NCBI RefSeq assembly: GCF_018919265.1
Contig: NZ_JAHLQO010000002.1
Span: forward strand, 124,001-188,000
Source: Peptoniphilus ovalis
GTDB taxonomy: Bacteria; Bacillota; Clostridia; Tissierellales; Peptoniphilaceae
Direction of reading: 5' to 3'
Length of the DNA: 64,000 nucleotides
In this document: piece after piece, positions 8,704 to 17,705 of the stretch
Position numbering within the stretch: position 1 is the first letter of the stretch
Layout of the letters: every line of letters starts with the position of its first letter
Program-made: the position numbers and the translations under genes
Notes under the pieces: generated by a model
Seen by the model: only the letters and a program-made list of their open reading frames with translations
Told to the model about the DNA's origin: nothing
The model's database searches: none

Positions 8704-9927
8704 ATGGAAAAATTTAATCTTACGAAAATAAATAAACATTATGAGAATGCAGATATTTCAGATTTAGGTCTTGATACTGCAGAAATTGCAAGAAAATTTC
8801 ACCAGTCCTTTGACATGTATGAAGTAACACCTCTTGTTGATTTAAAAAATCTTTCCAAAGAAATTGGTCTCAAAGGATTTTTTGTAAAAGACGAGTCTTA
8901 CAGATTTGGTCTCAATGCTTTTAAGGTTTTAGGTGCAAGCTATGCAATTGCAAATTATATAGCAGATAAACTTGGCATGGATGTGAAAAATCTTTCTTAT
9001 GAAAAAATAAAATCGCCAGAAATAAAAGAAAAGTTAGGAGATATAACTTTTACAACTGCAACTGATGGAAATCACGGAAGGGCAGTTGCATGGACTGCCA
9101 ATAAACTCAACCAAAAGTCTAAAGTTTTTATGCCAAAGGGATCTTCAATTGAAAGGCTAGAAAACATTAGAAAAGAAAATTCTGATGCAAATATTATGCA
9201 AGGAAATTACGATGACTGTGTAAGACTTGCTGCAAAATATGCAGAAGAACATGGAGGAGCTCTAATTCAAGATACTTCTTGGAAAGGTTATGAAAAAACT
9301 CCAAGAGATATTTTAAAGGGCTACATGACAATGGCGCTTGAAGCTCATGAAGCTTTGAAAGAAAAAGAAATGATTCCAACTCATATTTTTATTCAAGCTG
9401 GAGTTGGATCATTGGCATCAGGCATAACTGCATTTTTTAGAAATGTTTTAAAAGAAAATCAACCGAAAATTATTGTAGTTGAGCCTAATAAAGCAAACTG
9501 TCTTTACAGAACTGCAAAGGCTAATGATGGAAAGCTTCATGTAGTCAAAGGCCATTTAGACTCAATTATGGCAGGGCTTAACTGCGGAGAGCCAGTGACT
9601 ATTGGTTGGCCAATTTTAGAAAATAATGTAGATTATTTTATCTCTGTTGATGATATTTATACAGCTGCTGGAATGAGAATCCTTGGAAATCCATTGGGAG
9701 GCGATAGGAAAGTTATTTCTGGTGAATCAGGTGCTGTTACAAGTGGAGTTGTTTATAAACTCATGACTGATAAAAATCTAGAAGATTATAAGAATATTTT
9801 AGAGCTTGATGAAAATTCTGTAGTTCTTTGTTTTTCGACAGAGGGAGATACTGATAAAAGAGGTTATAGAGATATAGTTTGGGACGGAGATTATCCAAGT
9901 AAAGATTTAGAGGTGGAAAATGATTAA
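8704..9927 (+). CDS. dpaL: Diaminopropionate ammonia-lyase
   Basis: A 407-residue PLP-dependent fold-type II enzyme that splits 2,3-diaminopropionate into pyruvate and two ammonia. Visible are the PLP lysine segment RFGLNAFKVLGASYAIANY (about residue 77, as in the E. coli enzyme YgeX), TATDGNHGRAVAW for phosphate/substrate contacts, and AGVGSLASG for the PLP phosphate loop. The length matches the family. RBS AAGGAG at 8693-8698. It overlaps the next gene by 8 bases. The pairing with an M20 amidase recalls ygeX-ygeY in E. coli. Confidence 0.9.
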   Translation: MEKFNLTKINKHYENADISDLGLDTAEIARKFHQSFDMYEVTPLVDLKNLSKEIGLKGFFVKDESYRFGLNAFKVLGASYAIANYIADKLGMDVKNLSYEKIKSPEIKEKLGDITFTTATDGNHGRAVAWTANKLNQKSKVFMPKGSSIERLENIRKENSDANIMQGNYDDCVRLAAKYAEEHGGALIQDTSWKGYEKTPRDILKGYMTMALEAHEALKEKEMIPTHIFIQAGVGSLASGITAFFRNVLKENQPKIIVVEPNKANCLYRTAKANDGKLHVVKGHLDSIMAGLNCGEPVTIGWPILENNVDYFISVDDIYTAAGMRILGNPLGGDRKVISGESGAVTSGVVYKLMTDKNLEDYKNILELDENSVVLCFSTEGDTDKRGYRDIVWDGDYPSKDLEVEND

Positions 9928-11146
9928 TATTAATGAAGAAAGACTTATAAATAGAATAAAAACTCTTGGAGACACTGGTCGTGATGCTGAAAATAGAGTT
10001 ATGAGAGTTGCAGCAACTGATGAAGATAAATTGGGACGCGATTTAGTTAAATCATGGATGCAAGAAGCAGGACTTAGAATAGAAATTGACAGAATTGGAA
10101 ATGTATTTGGAATTTGGGAAACTGAAGAAAATAAAAATGAAGAACCTGTTTTTATTGGTTCTCATATTGATTCTGTAATTAATGCAGGGATTTATGACGG
10201 CTGCTATGGAATTTTGTCAGGACTTGAAGTTGTGGAAACTTTAAAAGAAAATAATGTCGAGACAAAAAGACCCATTGTCGCAAGTTTTTACACAAATGAA
10301 GAAGGTGTTAGATATCAACCGGATATGATGGGATCTCTAGTCTATGCTGGTGGAATGGATGTAGATGAAGTTTTAAAAACTGTAGGAACTGATGGAACAA
10401 TTCTTGGAGAAGAGCTCGAAAGAATTGGATATGCTGGAAATAAAGAGCCAGGATTTTTGAAACCACATTCTTATGTTGAGCTTCACGTTGAGCAAGGTTC
10501 AATACTACACAAGGAAGGTATTCCTGTGGGAGCAGTTGAAAACTTACAAGGAATATCTTGGCAAAAAATTACAATTAAAGGAGTGGCAAATCACGCAGGA
10601 ACAACTCCAATGTATTTAAGACATGATGCAGGATATGTAGCTTCAGAAATAATAAAATTTGTACACGATATGTGTGAAAAAATACCAAATTCTGTTGGAA
10701 CAATAGGAATGATAAAATTTCTTCCAAATGCAATAAATGTAATACCAAGTCTTTGTGAATTTACAGTAGATTTGAGAAATCCTGACAATGACAAACTAAT
10801 TGAACTCGAAGAAAAGTTTGATGCGTTTTTAAAAGAAATCTGCGAGAGAGAAGAAGTTGAGTTTGAAAAAGAAAGACTTGTTCGCTTTGACCCAGTTAAA
10901 TTTGATGAGCATATAGTTAAGCTTATAGAAGATGAGGCAAAAAGTAGAAATATAAAGATCAAGAGAATGACTTCAGGAGCAGGTCACGACGCACAAATGA
11001 TGGCAAGAATCTGTGATGTGGCGATGATTTTTGTGCCATCAATTGATGGAATAAGCCACAATCCAAAAGAGTTAACAGAGGATAAAGACCTAGTGCAAGG
11101 TGCAAATATTCTTCTTGGAGTAATAGAAAAATTAGCAAATGAATAA
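9920..11146 (+). CDS. M20-family Zn-dependent hydrolase, carbamoylase/hydantoinase group
   Basis: A 408-residue M20 peptidase-like amidase of the N-carbamoyl-amino-acid/ureidoglycolate/allantoate hydrolase group. Metal-binding motifs are GSHIDSVINAGIYDG (HxD), FYTNEEGVRY (paired Glu) and ELHVEQG, with GAGHDAQMMA near the C-terminus. It probably hydrolyses an N-carbamoyl or similar derivative of a diamino acid, releasing the substrate of the adjacent ammonia-lyase; this is inferred from operon structure. ATG lies inside the end of dpaL with GAGGTGG at 9910-9916. Confidence 0.82.
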   Translation: MININEERLINRIKTLGDTGRDAENRVMRVAATDEDKLGRDLVKSWMQEAGLRIEIDRIGNVFGIWETEENKNEEPVFIGSHIDSVINAGIYDGCYGILSGLEVVETLKENNVETKRPIVASFYTNEEGVRYQPDMMGSLVYAGGMDVDEVLKTVGTDGTILGEELERIGYAGNKEPGFLKPHSYVELHVEQGSILHKEGIPVGAVENLQGISWQKITIKGVANHAGTTPMYLRHDAGYVASEIIKFVHDMCEKIPNSVGTIGMIKFLPNAINVIPSLCEFTVDLRNPDNDKLIELEEKFDAFLKEICEREEVEFEKERLVRFDPVKFDEHIVKLIEDEAKSRNIKIKRMTSGAGHDAQMMARICDVAMIFVPSIDGISHNPKELTEDKDLVQGANILLGVIEKLANE

Positions 11147-11168
11147 ATTAAAAATAAACATATATTAG

Positions 11169-11200
11169 AATCCCTTTAGAAAAATCTAGAGGGATTATTT
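11169..11200 (+). terminator. Terminator of the dpaL-amidase operon
   Basis: AATCCCTTTAGA and TCTAGAGGGATT pair over 12 positions (one mismatch/wobble) around AAAA, followed by ATTTT. The remainder up to 11363 is AT-rich leader with no other structure I can support. Confidence 0.75.
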
Positions 11201-11363
11201 TACTTAAAGAAGCTATTAATTTTGCTATAATGAAAGAGAATGTATAAAATCGTTTTCATAAAGAGAGTAGTAATTTTTCACTAAAATTAAAATGCAATAA
11301 ATAAACTATTTTTAGGAAATTTTTATTGAAAACATATTATTTGAGTTAATTAGGAGGTACATT

Positions 11364-14300
11364 TTGAGAAAAAGATTTACTGCCTTTGGCTTGGCATTTA
11401 TAACGCTGTCGCAAGTTTTTGTTCCAACAACAGCTATTGCAAATAATAATGAACTTGAGAAAGGTTTAAATCACAACGATTTAAGAGAATATGAATCAAA
11501 TTATATTGATAAAACTGAAGGAAATTTATATTCTGGAGGAATAAATTATAACAAATCTAAAAATTTACTGAACAATTTAGATATAGACAATATAGTTGAA
11601 AATGAGGTTATAAATGATAACAATATTTTAAATATTTATTTTGATGCTAATGGAGGTTATTTTAGTTCTTTAAATAAAAAAGACAAACAAATTCTTACGA
11701 AGCAAATAAAATCTGGGGATAGTTTAACTGAATTAGTGGAAGAACCAATAAATGAAAACAAAACTTTTATAGGATGGGGAATTAAAGGTGAAGCCTACAA
11801 CAATTTAGTTCCTATAAATCATAATCATCTGAATAATGTTACTGATTCAAATACTTTTTATGCTATATGGATAGATGATGTTATTCAACAAAATGGTATT
11901 GAAAAACCAACTCATGTTCCAAAGAATTATGTAAAAGTATATTTTGATATGACTGACAAAGTACTTGGTAAAAGAGAAGAAAAGAATAAAACTTTTTGGG
12001 TAAATCCTGAGAAAGAGGTTTCTTTTGAAGTTAGACAACCATCTGGTAAAGGTATAAAGGTAAAAGGTCAGCAGCTTGAATGGAGATTTATAGAATGGAT
12101 TAATCATAATTCTGTGGAAGATTTTAAAATAAAATATGGAATTTATAATAAAAATTTAGACGGACAAATTGGTACTATATCTGGCAAATTTACTAAAGAT
12201 ACTATTTTTGAAGCTAAATATAGTATTATTAGTGAGCAAATACTTATTCCTATTATTTTAAAACAACCTTATGTTGTACCAGTTGGAACTCAATTATATG
12301 TACATAATATGGTAAAAAATAAGTATGGAAGTAATGGATATGATTATATATTTCCAAAAGAAACAGAATTTTATGGATTTGAAAATGAATATGAGGCCAG
12401 ACCATTCATCATATCGAATGAACCAAAAACAATAAATATGAAAGTTTCTGCTCAGTATAAAACTATTTATAATAGACCACATAAAATACAGTCTATTAAT
12501 GCTCAACTCATTTATGTAGATCATGTTGTTCCTCAAACTGATAGTAATAAACCCTTAGTTCCTGATAATTATGTACAGGTAACTTTTGAACCGACTGAAA
12601 AGGGTACATTAGATGCCAATAGAATTTATTGGGTAAATCCTAAAGAAAAAGTTAATATTACAATACCGAATCCAAGAGCTAATGAAAATTATAAATTTAT
12701 CGGTTGGAATATAAATAATGCAGAAGAAACTTTCGATACTAGTAAACCTTATAAATTTGAGAATAATACAACTATCATTGCTTCTTATGAATTAACTAAA
12801 AATATAATTAGTTTTGATCCTAAAGAACAAATAAAAACACCTGAAGGCTATGTTAAAATTTTATTTGAAGCTGAAAAAGGATTGAAATTACTTGAAAATA
12901 AAGCCTACTTTGTGATGAAAAATAATGGTATTAAACTTGATAATGCAGATATTGTTAAGCCAAGGGTAGATGCAGAAACGGGATATAAATTTATCTCTTG
13001 GGATAAAGATGATGACTTTGAAATTAAAAATGTCGATGTTATTGTTAAGGCTAAATCTGAAGAATTAAAAGATTTAATTCCAAAGTCCGATGGAGTAAAA
13101 AAGCCTGAAGGATATGTTAGCGTTAGGTTTGAAGTAGAAGGTGATGGAGGAAAGATAAATGAGGGAGAAGTAGTTGAATATTATGTAAATCCAAATAAAT
13201 CAGTAGCTATTAAACAACCAAATACTTCAAATGAGATTGGATATAAACCTGTTAATTGGAGCAGAGATACAAGCCAAGCAACAAATTATACCGATGAAGA
13301 AACAATAATTAAAGGAACTTTTGAAAAGTTAGAAGACATTATTCCTTTAAAAGATTCAAATGGAAAAATGAACATAAAGCCTAATGGATATATAACTGTA
13401 ACTTTTAGTGCAGTAGATCATGGGACATTAGAAGGAGACAAAGTTTTTTACATCAATCCTAAAAATGAAATTATTCTAAAAGATTATGCACCACAATTAA
13501 GTCCTAACACTGGATATGAGTTTATAGGTTGGGACAGAGAAATCAGTAAGCCGATAAAATTTAATGACGGAGATGTAATAAGTGCCAAATATAATGAGTT
13601 AGCAGATATTTTAACAGAAGCAAAACCAGGATATGTTAAAGTAGAATTTATTTCAGATGGAAATGGAAGTTTTGAAGGTGGGCATAAAGTTTACTTTGTA
13701 AACTCAACAAAAGAAGTAGATTTATCAAAATTTGCTAATGAAATTGTTAAGAAAGCAAATATCGGATATGAAGTTAGAGATTGGGATAAAGAAATAACTA
13801 AAAAGAAATACAAAGAGAACACAGTTTACACATACAAATTCAGTCCACTTGCAGATGTACTAACAGAAGCAAAACCAGGATATGTCAAAGTAGAATTTAT
13901 TTCAGATGAAAATGGAAGTTTTGAAGGAGGAAATAAAGTTTATTTTGTAAACCCAACAAAAGAAGTAGATTTAGCAAAACTTGCTAATGAAATTGTTAAG
14001 AAACCAAATATCGGATATGAAGGCGGAAATTGGGATAAAGAAATAACTAAAAAGAAATATAAAGAGGATACAGTTTATACATACAAATTCACTCCACTTG
14101 CAGATATTTTAACAGAAGCAAAACCAGGATATGTCAAAGTAGAATTTATTTCAGATGAAAATGGAAGTTTTGAAGGTGGAAATAAAGTTTACTTTGTAAA
14201 TCCTAACAAAAAGATAAAAGCAAATTCTGGTGAATTTAAAATTCCAAGGCCAATTGCAAATAAAAATTATGAATTTGACAGATGGTCTGAAGAGCTTAGC

Positions 14301-15581
14301 GAAGAAATAAAAAGTGATAAAATTTTCAAAGCTATTTTTAAGCCTATTAAAGTTTCTATGACTTATGAAGCAAATGATAAAACTTCAGGCGTTGTTCCTG
14401 AAGCTAATTTCTACAATATCGGAACTAAGGTAAAAATTTCTGAAATAAATAATCTTTCAAGAGAAAATCATGCCTTCAAAGCTTGGCAAATTGATGGAAA
14501 AGAATATGCTCCAGGTGAAGAGTTTGAAATTACAAAAGATACAATAGCCAAAGCTATTTGGAAAGTAAATTCTTACAAAGTTATTTTTGAAACTCAAGGT
14601 GGCGAAAAAATCCACCCAATTGTTGTAAATCATGATGAAAAAATTGGAGAAATTAAGATTCCAAATAGAGAAGGATTTAAGTTTACAGGCTGGGTATTAG
14701 ATGGAAAAAATTTTGATACAAATAAAGATAAAGTGACAAAAAATATAACTCTTGTTGCTCAATATATTCCAATTAAAAAAGAAGAAACTAAAGAAAATAA
14801 TAAATTTATTGAAGAAAAAGAAACAATAAATAAAATTCAAAATAATTGGGATGATTATTTAGTAAATAACTCAAACAGTTCTGAAAAAATTACAAAAGTC
14901 TACACGAACAATGAGGTCAAAGTAAGTACAGAAATAAACCAAAAATCATCAAAGCCAACTTACAAAATAGAAAAGAATTTTATGCAAGGTTATAGTGATG
15001 AGTTCAGACCTAAGGATAGGCTAACGAGGGCAGAAGCTGCACAAATTCTTGCAAATGTATTGATTAACGACGGATTTAAACTAAAAGAAGATTTTAAAAT
15101 TTCTTATAGTGATGTAGGAGATGAATGGTACACAGAAGCTATAAAAATAGTGACAGAGGCAAAAATTTTCAATGGCTATGAGGACGGAAGCTTTAAACCA
15201 CAAAATAAAATCACAAGAGCTGAATGGATAGTAACTTTAAAAAGATTTAAAAATATCTCGGACAAAGTTGGGAATGAAATGAAATTAAAAGAAGGTCACT
15301 GGGCGACAAAAGATATTGAAGCTGCATCAAATTCTGGATGGTTAAATATTTATAAAGAAGGAAAAGTAAAATTTAATCCAGATGAATTTATAACAAGAGA
15401 AGAAGTTGCAGCAGTGAGCAATAGAGCTTTCGATAGAGTTGTGGATAAAAAATATATTAGAGAAAATGTAAAAAATCTAATTTCATACAAAGATATTGAT
15501 GATAATATGTGGTCTTATTATGACATAATTTGTGCAAGTAATACTTTTACAGTTAGTGAAGATTCATATATTTCAAAATAA
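11364..15581 (+). CDS. Large repeat-containing surface protein with C-terminal SLH domains
   Basis: A 1405-residue secreted protein. Start TTG at 11364 after AGGAGG (11352-11357); signal peptide about residues 1-26 (ending TTAIA-NN). Residues 85-170 and about 1010-1140 contain Listeria-Bacteroides/InlB-B-type repeats (FDANGG...F.GW). Between them run about eight modules of 75-83 residues with pattern GYVKVxF...GxxYFVNP...GY...W, the last three nearly identical. After a linker with NWDDYLVNN (1161-1169) come three S-layer-homology domains (GYSDEFRPKDRLTRAEAA near 1206, GYEDGSFKPQNKITRAE near 1270, FNPDEFITREEVAA near 1335) that bind the cell wall. It is probably an adhesin or S-layer component; the ligand is unknown. 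It is monocistronic. Confidence 0.85.
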   Translation: MRKRFTAFGLAFITLSQVFVPTTAIANNNELEKGLNHNDLREYESNYIDKTEGNLYSGGINYNKSKNLLNNLDIDNIVENEVINDNNILNIYFDANGGYFSSLNKKDKQILTKQIKSGDSLTELVEEPINENKTFIGWGIKGEAYNNLVPINHNHLNNVTDSNTFYAIWIDDVIQQNGIEKPTHVPKNYVKVYFDMTDKVLGKREEKNKTFWVNPEKEVSFEVRQPSGKGIKVKGQQLEWRFIEWINHNSVEDFKIKYGIYNKNLDGQIGTISGKFTKDTIFEAKYSIISEQILIPIILKQPYVVPVGTQLYVHNMVKNKYGSNGYDYIFPKETEFYGFENEYEARPFIISNEPKTINMKVSAQYKTIYNRPHKIQSINAQLIYVDHVVPQTDSNKPLVPDNYVQVTFEPTEKGTLDANRIYWVNPKEKVNITIPNPRANENYKFIGWNINNAEETFDTSKPYKFENNTTIIASYELTKNIISFDPKEQIKTPEGYVKILFEAEKGLKLLENKAYFVMKNNGIKLDNADIVKPRVDAETGYKFISWDKDDDFEIKNVDVIVKAKSEELKDLIPKSDGVKKPEGYVSVRFEVEGDGGKINEGEVVEYYVNPNKSVAIKQPNTSNEIGYKPVNWSRDTSQATNYTDEETIIKGTFEKLEDIIPLKDSNGKMNIKPNGYITVTFSAVDHGTLEGDKVFYINPKNEIILKDYAPQLSPNTGYEFIGWDREISKPIKFNDGDVISAKYNELADILTEAKPGYVKVEFISDGNGSFEGGHKVYFVNSTKEVDLSKFANEIVKKANIGYEVRDWDKEITKKKYKENTVYTYKFSPLADVLTEAKPGYVKVEFISDENGSFEGGNKVYFVNPTKEVDLAKLANEIVKKPNIGYEGGNWDKEITKKKYKEDTVYTYKFTPLADILTEAKPGYVKVEFISDENGSFEGGNKVYFVNPNKKIKANSGEFKIPRPIANKNYEFDRWSEELSEEIKSDKIFKAIFKPIKVSMTYEANDKTSGVVPEANFYNIGTKVKISEINNLSRENHAFKAWQIDGKEYAPGEEFEITKDTIAKAIWKVNSYKVIFETQGGEKIHPIVVNHDEKIGEIKIPNREGFKFTGWVLDGKNFDTNKDKVTKNITLVAQYIPIKKEETKENNKFIEEKETINKIQNNWDDYLVNNSNSSEKITKVYTNNEVKVSTEINQKSSKPTYKIEKNFMQGYSDEFRPKDRLTRAEAAQILANVLINDGFKLKEDFKISYSDVGDEWYTEAIKIVTEAKIFNGYEDGSFKPQNKITRAEWIVTLKRFKNISDKVGNEMKLKEGHWATKDIEAASNSGWLNIYKEGKVKFNPDEFITREEVAAVSNRAFDRVVDKKYIRENVKNLISYKDIDDNMWSYYDIICASNTFTVSEDSYISK
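13602..14210 (+). repeat. 249-bp near-identical tandem repeats inside the SLH protein gene
   Basis: The segment starting GCAGATNTTNTAACAGAAG recurs at 13602, 13851 and 14100, a constant 249-bp (83-codon) period. Two full copies and a third partial copy are nearly identical at DNA level, whereas earlier modules of the protein share only the amino acid pattern. This indicates recent duplication. Confidence 0.9.
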
Positions 15582-15585
15582 AATT

Positions 15586-15613
15586 AGGGGAGATTCAAAG
15601 TCTTCCCTTTTTA
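15586..15613 (+). terminator. Terminator of the SLH surface protein gene
   Basis: AGGGGAGA and TCTTCCCT pair (one G-U) around TTCAAAG, followed by TTTTT; five bases after the stop. Confidence 0.75.
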
Positions 15614-15664
15614 AATGCAAATAAAATGAATTTATAATATGTTATAATTATAAAAGGTGATAAA

Positions 15665-16198
15665 ATGCTTTTAGATATTGTTAAAAAAAGAAGAAGTATA
15701 CGAAGATTTACTGATGAAAAAGTTTCAGATGATGATATAAAGAAAATTTTAGAGATTACCCTACACGCACCTACGGCAAAAAATAGAAATGCAGTTAGGT
15801 ATATTGTTGTTAAAGATAAAAATAGGCTAGAAGAACTTTCTAATTACAAAGTTCGCAACGCAAATTTTATAAAAGATGCTGGAGCTGCAATTGCAGTGGT
15901 AAGCGACAAGAATATTGCACCAAATACTTATTATCAAGATGCATGCATTGCAGCGACTTTTTTAATGCTTGCAGTTACTGATATTGGTCTTGGAAGCACT
16001 TGGGTAAATGTAGTGGATGCAGTTCATGAAAGCGGAAAGAGCGCCAAGGATTTTCTCAGAGAATTTTTCGATTTAGATGAAAATTATGATGTTGAGTGCA
16101 TAATCGCAATTGGTCACATTGGTGAGGAGAAATCTCAGAGAAAGCCCTTTGATTATAAAGAGGTTGTCTACGAGGATAAATATGATAAGACTAAATAA
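15665..16198 (+). CDS. Nitroreductase family protein
   Basis: A 177-residue FMN-dependent nitroreductase-fold oxidoreductase. The N-terminus LLDIVKKRRSIRRFTDEKVSDDDI and HAPTAKNRNAVRYIVV are the FMN phosphate-binding signatures; GLGSTWVN and IAIGHIGEEK complete the fold. Physiological substrate cannot be predicted. RBS AAAGGTGATAAA directly upstream. The 3' end overlaps tsaE by 17 bases, so it is co-transcribed with the tRNA-modification genes, a link that is probably historical rather than functional. Confidence 0.85.
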   Translation: MLLDIVKKRRSIRRFTDEKVSDDDIKKILEITLHAPTAKNRNAVRYIVVKDKNRLEELSNYKVRNANFIKDAGAAIAVVSDKNIAPNTYYQDACIAATFLMLAVTDIGLGSTWVNVVDAVHESGKSAKDFLREFFDLDENYDVECIIAIGHIGEEKSQRKPFDYKEVVYEDKYDKTK

Positions 16199-16640
16199 TT
16201 TAGAAGAGACAAAAAAATTTGGAAGACTTTTGGGAGAAAATCTAAACCCAGGAGATGTACTATGCCTCAACGGAGATTTAGGTGCAGGCAAGACTACTTT
16301 AACTAAAAGCATTGCTGAGGGACTTGGAATCAATGATTATGTTACAAGTCCAACTTTTACAATTGTTAACGAATATTATGGCAAGATTAATCTTTATCAC
16401 ATAGACACATATAGGCTTGATGATGAGCTTGACGTAGATTATCTAGGATTTGATGAATATTTTTATTCTGATGGAGTAACTGTAGTTGAGTGGGCAGAAA
16501 AAATTAGAGAAGCTCTGCCAGAGGAGTATATGGAGATAAATATTAAGTCATGCGAAGGTTTTAGAAAACTAGAAATAATTTATATTGGAGATAGATTTAA
16601 TAACTTGAAGGAGAAAATAGATGAAAGTTTTGGGAATTGA
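16182..16640 (+). CDS. tsaE: tRNA t6A synthesis ATPase TsaE
   Basis: A 152-residue P-loop ATPase that cycles the TsaB-TsaD complex during N6-threonylcarbamoyladenosine formation at A37 of ANN-reading tRNAs. Walker A is NGDLGAGKTTLTK; TSPTFTIVNEY and YHIDTYRL and VEWAEKI are family motifs. The ATG at 16182 is used because AGGA sits at 16173-16176 and the protein then has normal length; a longer upstream frame is inside the nitroreductase gene. It overlaps tsaB by 20 bases. Confidence 0.92.
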   Translation: MIRLNNLEETKKFGRLLGENLNPGDVLCLNGDLGAGKTTLTKSIAEGLGINDYVTSPTFTIVNEYYGKINLYHIDTYRLDDELDVDYLGFDEYFYSDGVTVVEWAEKIREALPEEYMEINIKSCEGFRKLEIIYIGDRFNNLKEKIDESFGN

Positions 16641-17283
16641 CACATCTACAAAGACAACAGCAATAGGACTTATAGAAGATGGAAATGTCCTTGCAGAATA
16701 TAATTTAACTGGACTTATTTCTCATTCAGAATCAGTGACAGAAATGATAGAAGAAATTTTTTCTAAATTTAATTTTAATTTAGAAGATATTGATTTAATT
16801 GCAGTTGGAATTGGACCTGGATCTTTTACAGGACTTAGAATTGGCATTACAATTGCAAAGGTAATGGCTTTTTCACTTGAGAAAAAAGTAATTGGTGTGT
16901 CTTCACTTGTTGCAAATGCAATGAAAGACTGGGGAATTGTTGCGACAATTGTAGATGCAAGACGTGGAAATGTCTATGCTTCTATTGTTGATAATCGTGA
17001 TGAAATAAAAGTTTTATTTGAGGATAAAATGATGGCATTTGAGGATTTAAAAGAAGAGCTAAAGAAATACGACAATGTAATAATTTCAGGAATTGATGGA
17101 GAAAAGTTCATCTCGGAAATTGAAGGTGCAAGACTTTCTCTAAATCCAAATATGTCGGGAGCAAATATTGCAAAATTAGGTTTAATGGAATTTCAAAAAA
17201 GAGGCGAAGATGATGCCTTTAATTTAGTTCCAAATTATCTCAAATTATCTCAAGCAGAAAAAGAACATGAAAAAGACAATTAG
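16621..17283 (+). CDS. tsaB: tRNA t6A synthesis scaffold protein TsaB
   Basis: A 220-residue ASKHA-fold protein, MKVLGIDTSTKTTAIGL at the start and GIGPGSFTGLRIGITIAKVMA in the family core. TsaB has no catalysis of its own but dimerises with TsaD in t6A synthesis. DARRGNVYASI is also characteristic. Overlaps tsaE and rimI at either end in a tightly packed operon with RBS GGAG at 16611-16614. Confidence 0.92.
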   Translation: MKVLGIDTSTKTTAIGLIEDGNVLAEYNLTGLISHSESVTEMIEEIFSKFNFNLEDIDLIAVGIGPGSFTGLRIGITIAKVMAFSLEKKVIGVSSLVANAMKDWGIVATIVDARRGNVYASIVDNRDEIKVLFEDKMMAFEDLKEELKKYDNVIISGIDGEKFISEIEGARLSLNPNMSGANIAKLGLMEFQKRGEDDAFNLVPNYLKLSQAEKEHEKDN

Positions 17284-17701
17284 ATTAGCAGAAGAAAAAG
17301 ATGCCTTTGGCATTCATGAAATTGAAGTGGACACTTTTGATACACCTTGGTCAGTAGAAACTATAAGACTTCAAATTGTGGAAGACGAATTATCTGATGT
17401 ATATGTAATTGAAATAGATGGAGAGCTTGCAGCATATATTGGATATATGAAGATATTTGACGAGATTCATATTGCAAATGTTGCTGTGAAAAAGAAATTT
17501 AGAGGCAAATCTTTCGGCAATGATTTAATAAAAGAAGTTACAAAGATTGCTGACAGAGAAAATTTCAAAATCACCTTAGAAGTTGACAAGAAAAATGAAA
17601 TTGCAATTAATTTATATAGAAAATATGGATTTAAAATTTTAGGCGAGCGAAAAAATTATTACGGAATAGATAAAGACGCCTATATTATGTGGAGGGAGTG
17701 A
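17267..17701 (+). CDS. rimI: Ribosomal protein bS18 alanine N-acetyltransferase RimI
   Basis: A 144-residue GNAT acetyltransferase. HIANVAVKKKFRGKSFGNDLIKE contains the acetyl-CoA pyrophosphate loop (VAVKKKFRGKSFG), and LEVDKKNEIAINLYRKYGFKILGERKNYY is the typical RimI C-terminal half. It sits between tsaB and tsaD as in many Firmicutes. Target assumed from family; it may acetylate other N-termini. It begins with ATG inside the end of tsaB. Confidence 0.88.
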   Translation: MKKTIRLAEEKDAFGIHEIEVDTFDTPWSVETIRLQIVEDELSDVYVIEIDGELAAYIGYMKIFDEIHIANVAVKKKFRGKSFGNDLIKEVTKIADRENFKITLEVDKKNEIAINLYRKYGFKILGERKNYYGIDKDAYIMWRE

Positions 17702-17705
17702 GAAG

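Noticed and set aside
10591-10962. 123-residue open frame antisense to the M20 carbamoylase gene
   Set aside because: Serine-rich shadow translation without start signals.
13602-14210. Regular repeats considered as CRISPR or minisatellite
   Set aside because: Period of 249 bp in frame with the protein, no short repeat/unique spacer structure; they are protein modules.
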